Positions 8,649 to 18,122 of a stretch of 64,000 nucleotides of DNA are shown here, in pieces. A program made the translations under genes and the position numbers. Position 1 is the first letter of the stretch; the number at the start of each line of letters is the position of its first letter. Under the pieces are notes generated by a model that was given only the letters and a program-made list of their open reading frames with translations, did not search any database and had not been told where the DNA came from. Location: the NCBI RefSeq assembly GCF_017355205.1, contig NZ_JADIJK010000026.1, forward strand, positions 1 through 64,000. The letters are read 5' to 3'. The DNA comes from Bacillus sp. SD088. GTDB taxonomy: Bacteria; Bacillota; Bacilli; Bacillales; Bacillaceae_C.

Positions 8649-10469
8649 ATGTATAGGAGTGAATATCCAAGGCCGCAATTTGTACGAGATCAGTGGCTAA
8701 ACTTGAATGGGGAATGGGATTTTGAATTTGATGATCTTGATCAAGGAGAGCAAGAAAAATGGTATTTAGCTAAGCAGTCATTTTCTCGTAAAATCAATGT
8801 TCCATTTGCATTTCAATCAGAATTAAGTGGAATCGGGGAGACAGGTTTTCATGATGTAGTCTGGTATAAACGGAAGATGGACATTCCGAAAGAGTGGAAA
8901 GGAAAGAAGCTTCTGTTACATTTTGGGGCTGTGGATTATTACACTAAAGTGTTTATTAACGGTGTGTTTGTTGGTGAACACACTGGTGGAAATACGCCCT
9001 TTTCCTTTGATATTACTCATTACGTTACATGGGGAGAAACGGAAGAGATTAGCATCCGTGTAGAGGACCCGTCTACTGATGAAACCATTCCTCGAGGGAA
9101 ACAATATTGGAAGGAAAAGCCAGCAGCAATCTGGTATACACGGACAACGGGAATCTGGCAAACCGTTTGGCTTGAACCAGTAGCGGATAGTTATATCAAG
9201 CAAGTTAAAATGACACCGCTATTAGATAGTGGAGAAGTTGCGGTAGAGTTTGATCTCTCAAAAGGTTCGGTAGGAAAACAATTGAAAGTGAGCATAGCTT
9301 ATCAAGAACAAGAAATTGTAAACGATATTTTGATGGTAACGGAGGAAGAAATAAGGAGAAAGTTCTACTTGTTTAATAATAAAATAGACCGAAGTGAGTT
9401 CCATGGTGTCGGTTGGACTTGGAAACCGGAAACGCCTAATCTATTTGATATCTCCTTCGAATTATTTGACGGAGAAAAACAAATTGATGAGGTCCAATCT
9501 TATTTTGGAATGAGAAAAGTACATAGAGAAAATGGAATGGTTTATCTAAATAATCGTCCGTATTATCAAAAACTGGTCCTTGACCAAGGATATTGGCCAA
9601 CTGGATTGTTGACGGCTCCAACAGATGATGACTTTATCAATGATATTTTAATGGCGAAAAAATTAGGCTTCAATGGATGTCGAAAACACCAAAAAGTAGA
9701 AGATCCTAGATTCCTATATTGGGCTGATAAATTAGGATTCATTGTGTGGGGAGAATCTGCTTCTCCTTCTGTTTATTCAAATAAGACGGTGGAGCATGTA
9801 ACAAAGGAATGGACAGAAATTATTGACCGTGACTATAATCATCCATCTATTATTGTCTGGACACCTATTAATGAAAGTTGGGGAGTTCCAGAGATTAGTA
9901 TAAGTAGGACACAACAGCATTTTTCACAGGCGATATATCATTTGGTCCATTCGTTAGATCCAACTAGGTTAGTTATTTCTAATGATGGGTGGGAAATGAC
10001 GGAAACAGATATTTGTGGAGTCCATAGCTATGTTCATGGGAATAAAGACGAAGTAGAAAAATATCAACATTTTGTAAAGTCATTATCCACAAAAGAGGAA
10101 ATTTTGGCTTCAGAACAAAATAGAAGACGGATTTATTGTAATGACTTTGAACATAAGGGTGAGCCCATCCTATTGACAGAGTTCGGTGGAATTGGTTTTA
10201 GCAAAGAGGGAAGTAAAGGTTGGGGATACACGTCTGCAAAAAATGAAGAGGACTTTTTAGAAGATTATAAACGGGTAATTGATGCGATTTACCAATCCAG
10301 TGCCATTATGGGATTTTGTTATACTCAATTCACAGATGTAGAGCAAGAGCAAAACGGATTATTAACGTATGATCGTCAGTATAAATGTGATCCAGACAAG
10401 GTTAAAAAGATTAACGATCAGTGGCATCGAGAGACAGTTGATAAAAGACAATTTTCTTACAAAGCGTAA
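8649..10469 (+). CDS. glycoside hydrolase family 2 (beta-galactosidase/glucuronidase-like)
   Basis: Cytoplasmic retaining exo-glycosidase of family GH2 (606 aa, no signal peptide). An N-terminal sugar-binding jelly roll (YPRPQF...LNGEWDFEF, about residues 1-170) is followed by an Ig-like domain (about 175-290) and a TIM barrel. The acid/base Glu409 lies in WTPINESWG and the nucleophile Glu511 in LLTEFGGIG. The protein is shorter than LacZ, closer to the 600-residue beta-galactosidase/beta-glucuronidase group. Exact specificity cannot be read from sequence. It follows importer 2 and probably hydrolyses the imported oligosaccharide. Confidence 0.88.
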   Translation: MYRSEYPRPQFVRDQWLNLNGEWDFEFDDLDQGEQEKWYLAKQSFSRKINVPFAFQSELSGIGETGFHDVVWYKRKMDIPKEWKGKKLLLHFGAVDYYTKVFINGVFVGEHTGGNTPFSFDITHYVTWGETEEISIRVEDPSTDETIPRGKQYWKEKPAAIWYTRTTGIWQTVWLEPVADSYIKQVKMTPLLDSGEVAVEFDLSKGSVGKQLKVSIAYQEQEIVNDILMVTEEEIRRKFYLFNNKIDRSEFHGVGWTWKPETPNLFDISFELFDGEKQIDEVQSYFGMRKVHRENGMVYLNNRPYYQKLVLDQGYWPTGLLTAPTDDDFINDILMAKKLGFNGCRKHQKVEDPRFLYWADKLGFIVWGESASPSVYSNKTVEHVTKEWTEIIDRDYNHPSIIVWTPINESWGVPEISISRTQQHFSQAIYHLVHSLDPTRLVISNDGWEMTETDICGVHSYVHGNKDEVEKYQHFVKSLSTKEEILASEQNRRRIYCNDFEHKGEPILLTEFGGIGFSKEGSKGWGYTSAKNEEDFLEDYKRVIDAIYQSSAIMGFCYTQFTDVEQEQNGLLTYDRQYKCDPDKVKKINDQWHRETVDKRQFSYKA

Positions 10470-10505
10470 GCCTGATAGAAAATAGAATAGGGAGGGAAAT
10501 ACTTT

Positions 10506-12263
10506 ATGACCAATCAAACGATTCCGAGAAAAGAATATCCACGTCCACAATTTGAAAGAAAGCATTGGTTGAATTTGAACGGCCATTGGCATTTTGCTTT
10601 TGATAGGCAGAATATAGGAGAAAAAGAGCAATGGTATCGTTCTGAGAGCTTTGATCAACAGATTATTGTACCTTTTACCTATGAAACAGAGGCAAGTGGA
10701 ATAGGAGAAGAAGCATTTTGCCCAAACATTTGGTATCAAAGACATGTTACCATTCCACAGGAACAGGTGGGCAAGAAAGTCATTTTGCGTTTTCAAGCAG
10801 CTGATTATGTTACGAAGGTATGGGTAAACGGAGAATTTGTAGGTTCCCACAAGGGGGGACAGATTGCTTTTTCGTTTGATATTACACGCTATATAAATGA
10901 AAAAGAGGAATTCAATCTTGTCATAAAGTGTGAGGACAGCTTTAGTTGTTTCCAACCACGGGGAAAACAGAGATGGGTGGAAGAAAATTTCGCATGTTGG
11001 TATGTTCAGACAACAGGAATTTGGCAAACTGTTTGGTTGGAGTTTTTGCATGAGACGCATCTGGAAACTGTCAAAATTACACCAAACATTGATACGGAGT
11101 CTGTTAAGTTTGTATATAAATTAGCAGATGATTCCTTTGATGATGAATTAGTGTTAAAAACAAAGATTACATTTGAAAACACAGAGATTGCGGAATATAG
11201 TTTTCAAATGAACAGGGCGACACATACAGCAGAAATTGATCTTACGAGTGAGGCGTTTCATTGGAGAATTATGCATTGGAACCCGCATACACCCAATTTA
11301 TACGATGTCGAGTTTACCCTTTTACAAGGTGACAAGATTATCGATTGTGTCCAATCCTATTTTGGAATGAGGAAAATTTCAATTGAAGATGGGAACGTAC
11401 TCTTGAATAATGTTCCAATTTATCAAAAGCTATTGCTTGATCAAGGGTATTGGAAAGAAAGTCATCTAACACCTCCTTCTGAAGAAGCCATTATAGAGGA
11501 CATAGAGAAAACGTTCGAAATGGGTTTCAACGGAGTAAGAAAGCATATGAAGGTAGAGGACCAACGCTATCTGTATTGGGCTGATAAAAAGGGGTTGCTA
11601 GTTTGGTCAGAGATGGCAGCGACATTTGAGTTTTCAGATGAGGCTGTTCAAAATTTCACCGAAGAGTGGACCGAGGTTGTGCAGCAGCAGTATAATCACC
11701 CTTCGATCATTACTTGGACACCTTTTAATGAATCGTGGGGAATTAAAAATATATACACTGATTGTCAACAACAGCAATTTACAGAAGCCATTTACCACCT
11801 AACAAAATCAATAGATAGAATGCGGCCAGTGATTGTGAATGATGGTTGGGAACATACTATTTCTGACATTATTACCTTACATGATTATGAAGAATACGGA
11901 AAACGCTTTTTTGACCGCTACGCAGATAAAGACAAAATTCTTAAAGAAATTGCCTTTAATGAAGGTAAGTATGCATTTGCTAAAGGATATGAGTATAAAG
12001 GGCAGCCGATTATTATTAGTGAATATGGTGGAATTGCATTTACTGATGAAGAAGGCTGGGGATATGGAAACCAGGTCAAGAATGAGGAAGAATTCTTTGA
12101 GCGGTTCGAAGCCATAACACAAGCTATTAAGGATACTCCTTATGTCAGCGGTTATTGCTATACTCAAATTACCGATGTCCAACAAGAAGTGAATGGCCTC
12201 CTAACAGAAACGCGAGAACCAAAAGTGGATATGAAACGAATCAAAGAAATTTTAGAAAAATGA
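10506..12263 (+). CDS. glycoside hydrolase family 2, paralogue of the preceding gene
   Basis: Second cytoplasmic GH2 enzyme (585 aa), clearly a paralogue of the neighbour: the same opening (EYPRPQFERKHWLNLNGHW), the same domain order and catalytic residues at matching places (acid/base Glu409 in WTPFNESWG, nucleophile Glu506 in IISEYGGIAF). It starts 36 bases after the first, behind GGAGGG. Keeping two divergent copies suggests that they act on different linkages or anomeric sugars of one imported oligosaccharide. This is the last gene of the operon. Confidence 0.88.
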   Translation: MTNQTIPRKEYPRPQFERKHWLNLNGHWHFAFDRQNIGEKEQWYRSESFDQQIIVPFTYETEASGIGEEAFCPNIWYQRHVTIPQEQVGKKVILRFQAADYVTKVWVNGEFVGSHKGGQIAFSFDITRYINEKEEFNLVIKCEDSFSCFQPRGKQRWVEENFACWYVQTTGIWQTVWLEFLHETHLETVKITPNIDTESVKFVYKLADDSFDDELVLKTKITFENTEIAEYSFQMNRATHTAEIDLTSEAFHWRIMHWNPHTPNLYDVEFTLLQGDKIIDCVQSYFGMRKISIEDGNVLLNNVPIYQKLLLDQGYWKESHLTPPSEEAIIEDIEKTFEMGFNGVRKHMKVEDQRYLYWADKKGLLVWSEMAATFEFSDEAVQNFTEEWTEVVQQQYNHPSIITWTPFNESWGIKNIYTDCQQQQFTEAIYHLTKSIDRMRPVIVNDGWEHTISDIITLHDYEEYGKRFFDRYADKDKILKEIAFNEGKYAFAKGYEYKGQPIIISEYGGIAFTDEEGWGYGNQVKNEEEFFERFEAITQAIKDTPYVSGYCYTQITDVQQEVNGLLTETREPKVDMKRIKEILEK

Positions 12264-12417
12264 TTGCAATTCTGCTTAAAATGGTAGATAGATGAATCGA
12301 CCTTTACAGAAAAAAATGCTATACTTATAAAGCGATGAGCTGATTTGTGTAAGACGAAGGTAAAGCAACACATGTGCTGTGAACACATGATCCTTCGCCA
12401 CAAATAATTTCGTAATG

Positions 12418-12450
12418 AGCACCTGTGCCGGAAGCATAGGTGCTTTCTTT
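12418..12450 (+). terminator. rho-independent terminator
   Basis: Stem AGCACCT/AGGTGCT (12418-12424 and 12438-12444) followed by TTCTTT. It ends the GH2 operon or acts as an attenuator for selO. Confidence 0.65.
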
Positions 12451-12492
12451 GATTTATGGATTGAAACCCTTTCCCTCGGTAAACATATATAT

Positions 12493-12544
12493 GGGGCCTG
12501 TCCCCCAATTTGTTAACGCGTTACCAAGTTGGGGGACAGGCCCC
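12493..12544. repeat. 52-bp REP-like palindrome
   Basis: Perfect 16-base arms (GGGGCCTGTCCCCCAA and its complement) around a loop with the near-palindromic core GTTAACGCGTTAC. A second 52-bp member lies at 63849-63900, and partial copies at 43391, 47681 and 55414. It sits immediately upstream of the selO ribosome site. Confidence 0.75.
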
Positions 12545-12563
12545 AACAGGAAGGAAGGATACA

Positions 12564-14024
12564 ATGAATCAAGCAATGGGATGGAATTTTGATAATAGCT
12601 ATGTTCGATTGCCAGAGACTTTTTATACAAGGCAAAGGCCAACTTCTGTTGAAGAACCAGGCTTAGTTTTTTTAAATGCTTCTTTAGCCAATTCTCTTGG
12701 TTTACAGGTAGAAGCTCTAATGGATGGGGATGGAACAGCGGTTTTCGGAGGTAATGAAATCCCAGAAGGTGCTATACCACTTGCACAGGCGTATGCTGGA
12801 CACCAGTTTGGGAATTTTACGATGTTAGGGGATGGCCGTGCGGTTCTCTTAGGGGAGCAGATCACTCCCAAGGGAGAGCGAGTAGATATTCAATTGAAGG
12901 GAGCAGGACGCACGTCGTATTCACGTGGTGGTGACGGTCGAGCGGCTCTCGGACCAATGCTACGAGAATACCTTATCAGTGAGGCGATGCATGCTTTGGG
13001 CATTCCAACTACTCGTAGTTTAGCAGTGGTCGTCACGGGGGAACCGGTGTATCGAGAAACGCCCTTACCAGGAGCAATTTTAACGCGGGTCGCGTCAAGC
13101 CATTTGCGTGTGGGCACATTTGAATATGCCGCTCATTTGCAAGGGGAAGAAGAGCTTCGGGCATTGGCTGATTATGCGCTGGAACGTCATTATCCTGAAT
13201 TACGGCAGGAAAAGCAACCGTATCTTTCCTTACTTCGAGCGGTTATGGAACGTCAAGCTCGTTTAATCGCAAAATGGCAGTTAATTGGCTTTATTCATGG
13301 GGTGATGAACACGGACAATATGACGATCAGTGGAGAGACGATTGATTATGGTCCATGCGCATTCATGGATACATATGACCCTGCTACTGTCTTCAGTTCC
13401 ATTGATCAACAAGGACGCTACGCATATGGAAACCAGCCATATATGGCTGGGTGGAATGTTGCCCGGTTTGCTGAAAGTCTGTTGCCATTACTGCATGAAA
13501 ATCAGGAAATGGCCATAGAAATTGCGCAACAGGAAATGCCGCATTTTACAAAAATATATGAACAACAATGGCTCCAAGGAATGCGAGAGAAACTTGGTTT
13601 ATTTAACGAAGAGCCAGAGGATGCAGAATTGGTTGAACGTTTATTAAAATGGATGGAAGAACAGCAAGCAGACTTCACGAATACTTTTCGCGCATTAACG
13701 CTTGATCAAATAGATAAGATTACAGGATGTAAGGATCCGAAGTTTACAAAATGGTTTGAGCAATGGAAAACACGCCGGGAGAAACAGACGAAATCAGAGG
13801 AAGATTCACGTGCTTTGATGAAAAAAAGTAATCCCTCTATTATCCCGCGTAACCATTTGGTCGAGGAGGCATTAGATGCAGCAGTGGAAGAACGAGATCT
13901 CCACGTAATGGAGGAATTGCTTCAAGCTCTTGCTGATCCATATGCCTATACTCCTGAACAAGAAAAATATACAACTTTACCGAAGCCATCCAAAATTCCG
14001 TATCAAACCTTTTGTGGGACTTGA
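12564..14024 (+). CDS. selO: protein adenylyltransferase SelO (YdiU family)
   Basis: SelO/YdiU-family pseudokinase (486 aa) that in characterised members transfers AMP to Ser/Thr/Tyr residues of proteins, often as part of redox stress response. Family hallmarks are [49 protein letters not shown], the catalytic-region [11 protein letters not shown] and [10 protein letters not shown]. The C-terminus is FCGT; this Cys lies where some homologues carry selenocysteine. The start at 12564 follows AAGGAAGGA; an earlier in-frame ATG lies inside the palindrome and is not credible. It appears monocistronic. Confidence 0.93.
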   Translation: MNQAMGWNFDNSYVRLPETFYTRQRPTSVEEPGLVFLNASLANSLGLQVEALMDGDGTAVFGGNEIPEGAIPLAQAYAGHQFGNFTMLGDGRAVLLGEQITPKGERVDIQLKGAGRTSYSRGGDGRAALGPMLREYLISEAMHALGIPTTRSLAVVVTGEPVYRETPLPGAILTRVASSHLRVGTFEYAAHLQGEEELRALADYALERHYPELRQEKQPYLSLLRAVMERQARLIAKWQLIGFIHGVMNTDNMTISGETIDYGPCAFMDTYDPATVFSSIDQQGRYAYGNQPYMAGWNVARFAESLLPLLHENQEMAIEIAQQEMPHFTKIYEQQWLQGMREKLGLFNEEPEDAELVERLLKWMEEQQADFTNTFRALTLDQIDKITGCKDPKFTKWFEQWKTRREKQTKSEEDSRALMKKSNPSIIPRNHLVEEALDAAVEERDLHVMEELLQALADPYAYTPEQEKYTTLPKPSKIPYQTFCGT

Positions 14025-14099
14025 AGGGCGCACATTCTTGAAAGAAGAAAAATGGATAAGGTCGCCATATCCTGCTTCAGTTTTTGAATAAAAATGTAG

Positions 14100-14452
14100 A
14101 TAAAATAGTTCATTAACATTGATTGATTTGATATGATGGATTTAATCTAAAAATAGAAGCAAGGGTTCATGAACTACGCTGTTAAAAGTATAAAATGTAT
14201 TTTGAAAGAAAGAAGAATCACAATTCATTTACTAGTATCTTTTTTATCATGGTGCGAACCTGAAGCGCACATAGAAAGCCTAGTAGATCCGCACTTTCCC
14301 AAATCATTAACTCATCCCTTGATCTAGCAGGGGAATTAGGCATTTGTCAGATATATGGAAATTGAACATATAAACAAAGCTGCTCTTGCATACGGAGGTT
14401 CGCACTTTCAACTGTGCAAAGTATTGATGGATCAGCTTGGAAAACGGACGCT
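14100..14452 (+). promoter_or_regulatory. CRISPR array 1 leader
   Basis: About 350 AT-rich bases before the first repeat align along their length with the region before array 2 (58310-58669). Shared blocks include GTGCGAACCTGAAG, a downstream near-complement ATCCGCAC, GATCTAGC, and a repeat-like TCGCACTTT...GTGCAAAG segment. Conservation between two distant arrays marks it as the transcription/adaptation leader and places the newest spacers at the left. Confidence 0.75.
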
Positions 14453-15550
14453 GTCGCACTCTTCATGAGTGCGTGGATTGAAATTATATCTGTTACCTAT
14501 ATAGACGCCAAATCAGTTGTCGCACTCTTCATGAGTGCGTGGATTGAAATAAAATAACAGTGCTAAATATAATGAAGCTACACAGTCGCACTCTTCATGA
14601 GTGCGTGGATTGAAATGTAATAAGACAATCAACTATATTAACGATCATGAGTCGCACTCTTCATGAGTGCGTGGATTGAAATCAGTTATCCAAACAGTGT
14701 CAAAGCAAGGATCCTTTGTCGCACTCTTCATGAGTGCGTGGATTGAAATATTTTGCCTTATTTAGCTAAATTAAGAATATTGTGTCGCACTCTTCATGAG
14801 TGCGTGGATTGAAATGATGAACAACAAATCCAAGCAGAATCGAAACAAGAAGTGTCGCACTCTTCATGAGTGCGTGGATTGAAATGTGTCAACGTTCGCC
14901 CCTGAATGCTTTGCAGTTGTCGCACTCTTCATGAGTGCGTGGATTGAAATTTTTTGGTACCTTGCGCTTGTAGCTGGGTTTTGGCGTCGCACTCTTCATG
15001 AGTGCGTGGATTGAAATAATCCTAGCTAATTCGTTTGGATCAATATTTATTGTCGCACTCTTCATGAGTGCGTGGATTGAAATTATAATAGCGATTGTTC
15101 CTCTCGCTACAGCTGCGTCGCACTCTTCATGAGTGCGTGGATTGAAATTTATTTTTATACCCTCATTCTCGGTATTTAGAGAGTCGCACTCTTCATGAGT
15201 GCGTGGATTGAAATTGGTTTAAGTCAAGAAGAACTAGCACAAGAGTTGTGTCGCACTCTTCATGAGTGCGTGGATTGAAATTGACGTCATCCTTGTGATA
15301 GGAGTATGGATAGCCTGTCGCACTCTTCATGAGTGCGTGGATTGAAATCTGACGGGATAGGTGGCCATGTAAAGAGTTGGAAGGTCGCACTCTTCATGAG
15401 TGCGTGGATTGAAATGCATTTTGGAACACAAGGGGTGATTAGATGAACACAGTCGCACTCTTCATGAGTGCGTGGATTGAAATATAATAACGTCATTTAC
15501 TTCTAGGTTTTTAAGGTTGTCGCACTCTTCATGAGTGCGTGGATTGAAAT
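14453..15550 (+). CRISPR. CRISPR array 1, type I-C-like, 17 repeats / 16 spacers
   Basis: Seventeen 32-base repeats, starting GTCGCACTCTTCATGAG and ending GTGCGTGGATTGAAAT, all identical by eye, are separated by 16 unique spacers of 33-38 bases. Repeat starts include 14453, 14519, 14585, 14651, 14718 and the last at 15519. The repeat folds into a stem CGCACTC/GAGTGCG with loop TTCAT and ends in ATTGAAAT, the type I-C pattern whose crRNA is cut by Cas5. The leader is on the left. No cas gene is present in the window, so the array depends on cas genes elsewhere or is orphaned. Spacer 12 (15215-15249) reads GLSQEELAQEL, an XRE repressor helix-turn-helix typical of phages. Confidence 0.98.
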
Positions 15551-16116
15551 CTCCCTCCGCAAAGACGTTGACGACCAGGAATGAGTCAAAACGGTTCAGT
15601 GGTCGAAAATTACTCATCGGAATTGACTGGCCGATTTTAGCTACAAGAGCTGAACTATGGGCTGTAGCCAATATTTTAGCGCCTATTCTACTTGTTGTAG
15701 CAATATTCCTCCCAGGAAACACAGTCCTTCCACTAGGTGGAATATTGTTAACTGTGTTAGCACCAGCCCTATTAATTGTTACACGAGGTAGAGTTGTGCG
15801 TATGACAATCATCGGGCCGATCTTAATTCCATTGTTTTTGTGGGGAGCCACTTTGATTGCGGAGTTTGTTTCGAAAACCTCGAAAGCAATGGGGAATTTC
15901 CCAGAGGGATTATCTTCTAATGCCTTAATCTCCTCGGTAGACTCCGATCCGATTGAGAAAATGCTCGCCATTTTGTTTGGAAAAGCTGTTGATACAATGG
16001 ACATGAAACTAATAGGCTTTTCTATACTAGCGTTAGTGGTATATATCTTATTGTTTGCATGGTACTTTAAACAAATGCGTAAAGAAAATAAAAAGTTAGA
16101 AAGCAGCAATAGTTAA
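15551..16116 (+). pseudogene. gatC: 5'-truncated galactitol PTS permease IIC (gatC) fragment
   Basis: The C-terminal 180 or so residues of a GatC-type PTS EIIC protein (full length about 450 aa). It contains LIGIDWPILATRAELWAVAN, LPGNTVLPLGGILL, VTRGRVVRM and IPLFLWGATLIAEFV, with several membrane helices. The open frame continues without a stop back into the last CRISPR repeat, where a GTG could serve as start, but no ribosome site fits and the N-terminal half is missing. No gatA, gatB or gatD is adjacent. Probably the residue of a gat operon deleted up to the array edge; translation is doubtful. Confidence 0.75.
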
Positions 16117-16123
16117 TGTGAAG

Positions 16124-16167
16124 AACAGATAGTTTCGGGGAGCCTCGATGCTATCTGTTTTTAGTTT
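16124..16167 (+). terminator. rho-independent terminator after the gatC fragment
   Basis: Nine-base perfect stem AACAGATAG/CTATCTGTT (16124-16132, 16151-16159) followed by TTTAGTTT. Its survival shows that the 3' end of the gat transcription unit is intact. Confidence 0.8.
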
Positions 16168-16588
16168 ATCTTGTGGTGGTTCAATGTGCTGTAAGCAGCG
16201 GGGAGCAAGCATCTCTGGCATTGTACTAGGTGAAGTGCTCTGAAAAAGATAGCTGTCCAAAAAAGTCAAAACAGAATTTTTCGTGTCTCAGAACATTTTA
16301 TTTGTCGAAGGCCTGCAGGATGTGGGTCAGAACGAAGCTGCGAATGGAGACTGTATAAAATAGGAGATGTCAAATTACCTACGGAACTATCTGTAACTAT
16401 GGAGAAAGGTGTTTAGCATTATAAAATTGTAACTGTCGCATAATTGCTAATAAAAAGAAGTAACTTCCCGCTGTTTGGCAAAGTCAGGGGAAGTTGCATC
16501 TTTTTATTGATAACTTGGAAAAGTTTAGAAACAAAAAGCTACTGATCAATTCTAGCAACTGTTATTGTGAAGAAATCTTGTGACCTGA
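16168..16588. other. intergenic region with a bidirectional terminator
   Basis: No gene is seen. A stem AACTTCCC/GGGAAGTT (16462-16469, 16488-16495) is T-rich on both sides and would stop the minus-strand dehydrogenase operon ending at 16589. The segment around 16305 (GCCTGCAGGATGTGGGTC) resembles other CAGGATGT/ACATCCTG dispersed repeats of the window. Confidence 0.55.
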
Positions 16589-17791
16589 TTAAATAAATTG
16601 ATATTTTTCCCACTCTTGAAGGACCTTTTGCCTTCCTTGTGCGATGTTGGGGTGGAATTGTATAAGGGCATTTTCTCTTGTTTCATTGATTTTTTTGATG
16701 GAATCTTGAAGTCTCTTTTCCACGTTTACTCCGGATTTATGAACAATGGTTAATCCAGCAGTTGTACCTTGTGCGATTGCTACCTTCGCACCTTCAATAC
16801 CTGTAATATTACCAGCTACAAATAGACCCTCAACCGTTGTCTCCATTTTTTCATTGTGAAGGGGAACATAGCCACCCAGTTCCTCTATGTAATAAAATGG
16901 GCATCCGGCAAGCGCTGCAAGTTCTGCTAGGGGATAAAGGCCACCAGCAATACAAACAAAGTCAACATCTATTTGCTTTTCGCTATTGGGAATCACTGTA
17001 CCTTTCCGGTCGATACTTGCAATCGTTACACCTTCCACTGAATTTTCTCCGTAAATATCGATCACAGCTTTTTTTAACTGGAATGGAATTCCAGATACTT
17101 TCATCCCTTTTTTTGGATAAAGTGTAAGAACCATTTTTTTGAAAAAATCTATTTTCAAAAGTTTCCCGGATAATTGAATAAATTTATCTGGCGCTAAGTG
17201 GGATAACTGTGTAAGGGAATCAAGGGTATTGCTTGGGTTAGCGGATTTTTCCGTCAGTTTAGTTCGCTTAGGTAATGTAAGGGCGCGTATTTCTACTCCA
17301 GCCAATTGTAACTCATTGGCTATAGCAGTGGAAAGAATATTAATCCCTATGATAATCCCTTTCTTCCCAGGTTTCACTCGGTGTACATTTGTCATGACTT
17401 GTGCTGCGCCAATGGACATCACTCCTGGTAAAGTCCATCCTGGTATGGATATGGGAGCTTCCGCTGCACCAGTAGCAAGTAGTAGAGAGGGGGTTTGAAA
17501 AACATTTTCCTCTGTATAAACATCCCACAGTTTTCCGTTTTTTTCTATATTATAAATTGATGTATTTAATCGAATATCCACACCAAGGCGAATTGCCTCT
17601 TCAGTTAATTTTTTTGATTCTTCTATTCCATTCCACCATATTCCATTAGGTTCCTGATATAATTGACCTAAAAGTCGACCACCTGCATACATAAATTCAT
17701 CAAGAATAAGTACCTTTAGTCCATATTTCGCACATACAATCCCTGCTGACAAACCTGCGGGACCAGCACCTATGATGATTACCTCATTCAT
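16589..17791 (-). CDS. FAD/NAD(P)-dependent oxidoreductase, D-hydroxyproline dehydrogenase alpha-like subunit
   Basis: Flavoprotein of about 400 aa with an N-terminal FAD dinucleotide fold (VIIIGAGPAGLSAG), the motif LLLATGAAEAPISIPGW and a second nucleotide-binding fold around PGKKGIIIGINILS. It resembles the pyridine-nucleotide-type subunits of HcnB and of D-hydroxyproline dehydrogenase (LhpE group), but lacks the C-terminal iron-sulfur domain, which is encoded separately upstream. The start at 17791 (MNEVIIIG) overlaps the ferredoxin stop; a GTG at 17803 is an alternative. With the next two genes it forms an overlapping minus-strand operon that presumably oxidises D-hydroxyproline and passes electrons to the respiratory chain. 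Confidence 0.8.
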   Translation of the reverse strand: MNEVIIIGAGPAGLSAGIVCAKYGLKVLILDEFMYAGGRLLGQLYQEPNGIWWNGIEESKKLTEEAIRLGVDIRLNTSIYNIEKNGKLWDVYTEENVFQTPSLLLATGAAEAPISIPGWTLPGVMSIGAAQVMTNVHRVKPGKKGIIIGINILSTAIANELQLAGVEIRALTLPKRTKLTEKSANPSNTLDSLTQLSHLAPDKFIQLSGKLLKIDFFKKMVLTLYPKKGMKVSGIPFQLKKAVIDIYGENSVEGVTIASIDRKGTVIPNSEKQIDVDFVCIAGGLYPLAELAALAGCPFYYIEELGGYVPLHNEKMETTVEGLFVAGNITGIEGAKVAIAQGTTAGLTIVHKSGVNVEKRLQDSIKKINETRENALIQFHPNIAQGRQKVLQEWEKYQFI

Positions 17792-18122
17792 GATGAATAC
17801 CACATTTCTTGAGTGGAGTTGGTAACTTCATTATACTTTCAGCAACCATACCTTCTTTGACTAAGGTTAAACAGGCTCTTACGCCCGTCTTTCCATTTAC
17901 AGTAAGTCGGCATTCATAACAATGACCGATATTGCAATAAATACCTCTTGGGGCTCCACTTTCTTCATGTTCACGTAAACGACGGATTCCATTGGCTAAT
18001 AAGGCTGCCGCGAGTGTTTCTCCTTTTCTTGCTGTGAATTTTTGATTATTAAAAATAAAGGTAATTTCTGGTTGTTCCTCAATCTTAGCTAATACAGGAT
18101 GATCAAGTATTCTATTCGTCAT
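17784..18122 (-). CDS. 2Fe-2S ferredoxin-like subunit of the dehydrogenase
   Basis: Small plant-type 2Fe-2S protein (112 aa) with the cluster ligands Cys63-x4-Cys68-x2-Cys71-x12-Cys84 in IYCNIGHCYEC and VRACLT. It matches the gamma subunits (LhpF, HcnA-like) of multi-subunit amine and imino-acid dehydrogenases. The start at 18122 follows AGGTGGTGG, and a GTG at 18134 is possible. It overlaps both neighbours, so the three subunits are translationally coupled. Confidence 0.82.
   Translation of the reverse strand: MTNRILDHPVLAKIEEQPEITFIFNNQKFTARKGETLAAALLANGIRRLREHEESGAPRGIYCNIGHCYECRLTVNGKTGVRACLTLVKEGMVAESIMKLPTPLKKCGIHHE

Larger units (their letters stand above)
12264..12563. other. structured intergenic region before selO
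   Basis: No gene is seen. A long-range pair CGAAGG (12355) / CCTTCG enclosing an ACATGTG/CACATG hairpin is followed by a terminator-type stem-loop and then a perfect REP-like palindrome. It does not match a riboswitch class I know. Confidence 0.5.

Noticed and set aside
10362-11060. 232-codon open frame antisense to the second GH2 gene
   Set aside because: It overlaps the GH2 coding sequence and its junction completely, has no ribosome site or protein-like pattern, and the sense frame carries clear catalytic motifs.
11877-12185. Antisense frames of about 100 codons under the 3' end of the second GH2 gene
   Set aside because: Full overlap with conserved GH2 catalytic sequence and no independent coding signs.
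14025-14452. Possible cas gene remnants next to array 1
   Set aside because: The stretch is fully accounted for as leader homologous to array 2 and contains no Cas1, Cas2 or Cas4-like frame.
15193-15496. Short antisense frames across CRISPR array 1 encoding repeated FNPRTHEECD-type peptides
   Set aside because: They are translations of the repeat itself; the periodic peptide comes from the array, not from a gene.
15462-16109. 215-codon minus-strand frame across the gatC fragment
   Set aside because: It is the shadow of the gatC remnant and ends inside CRISPR repeats; the plus strand gives the recognisable PTS IIC sequence.
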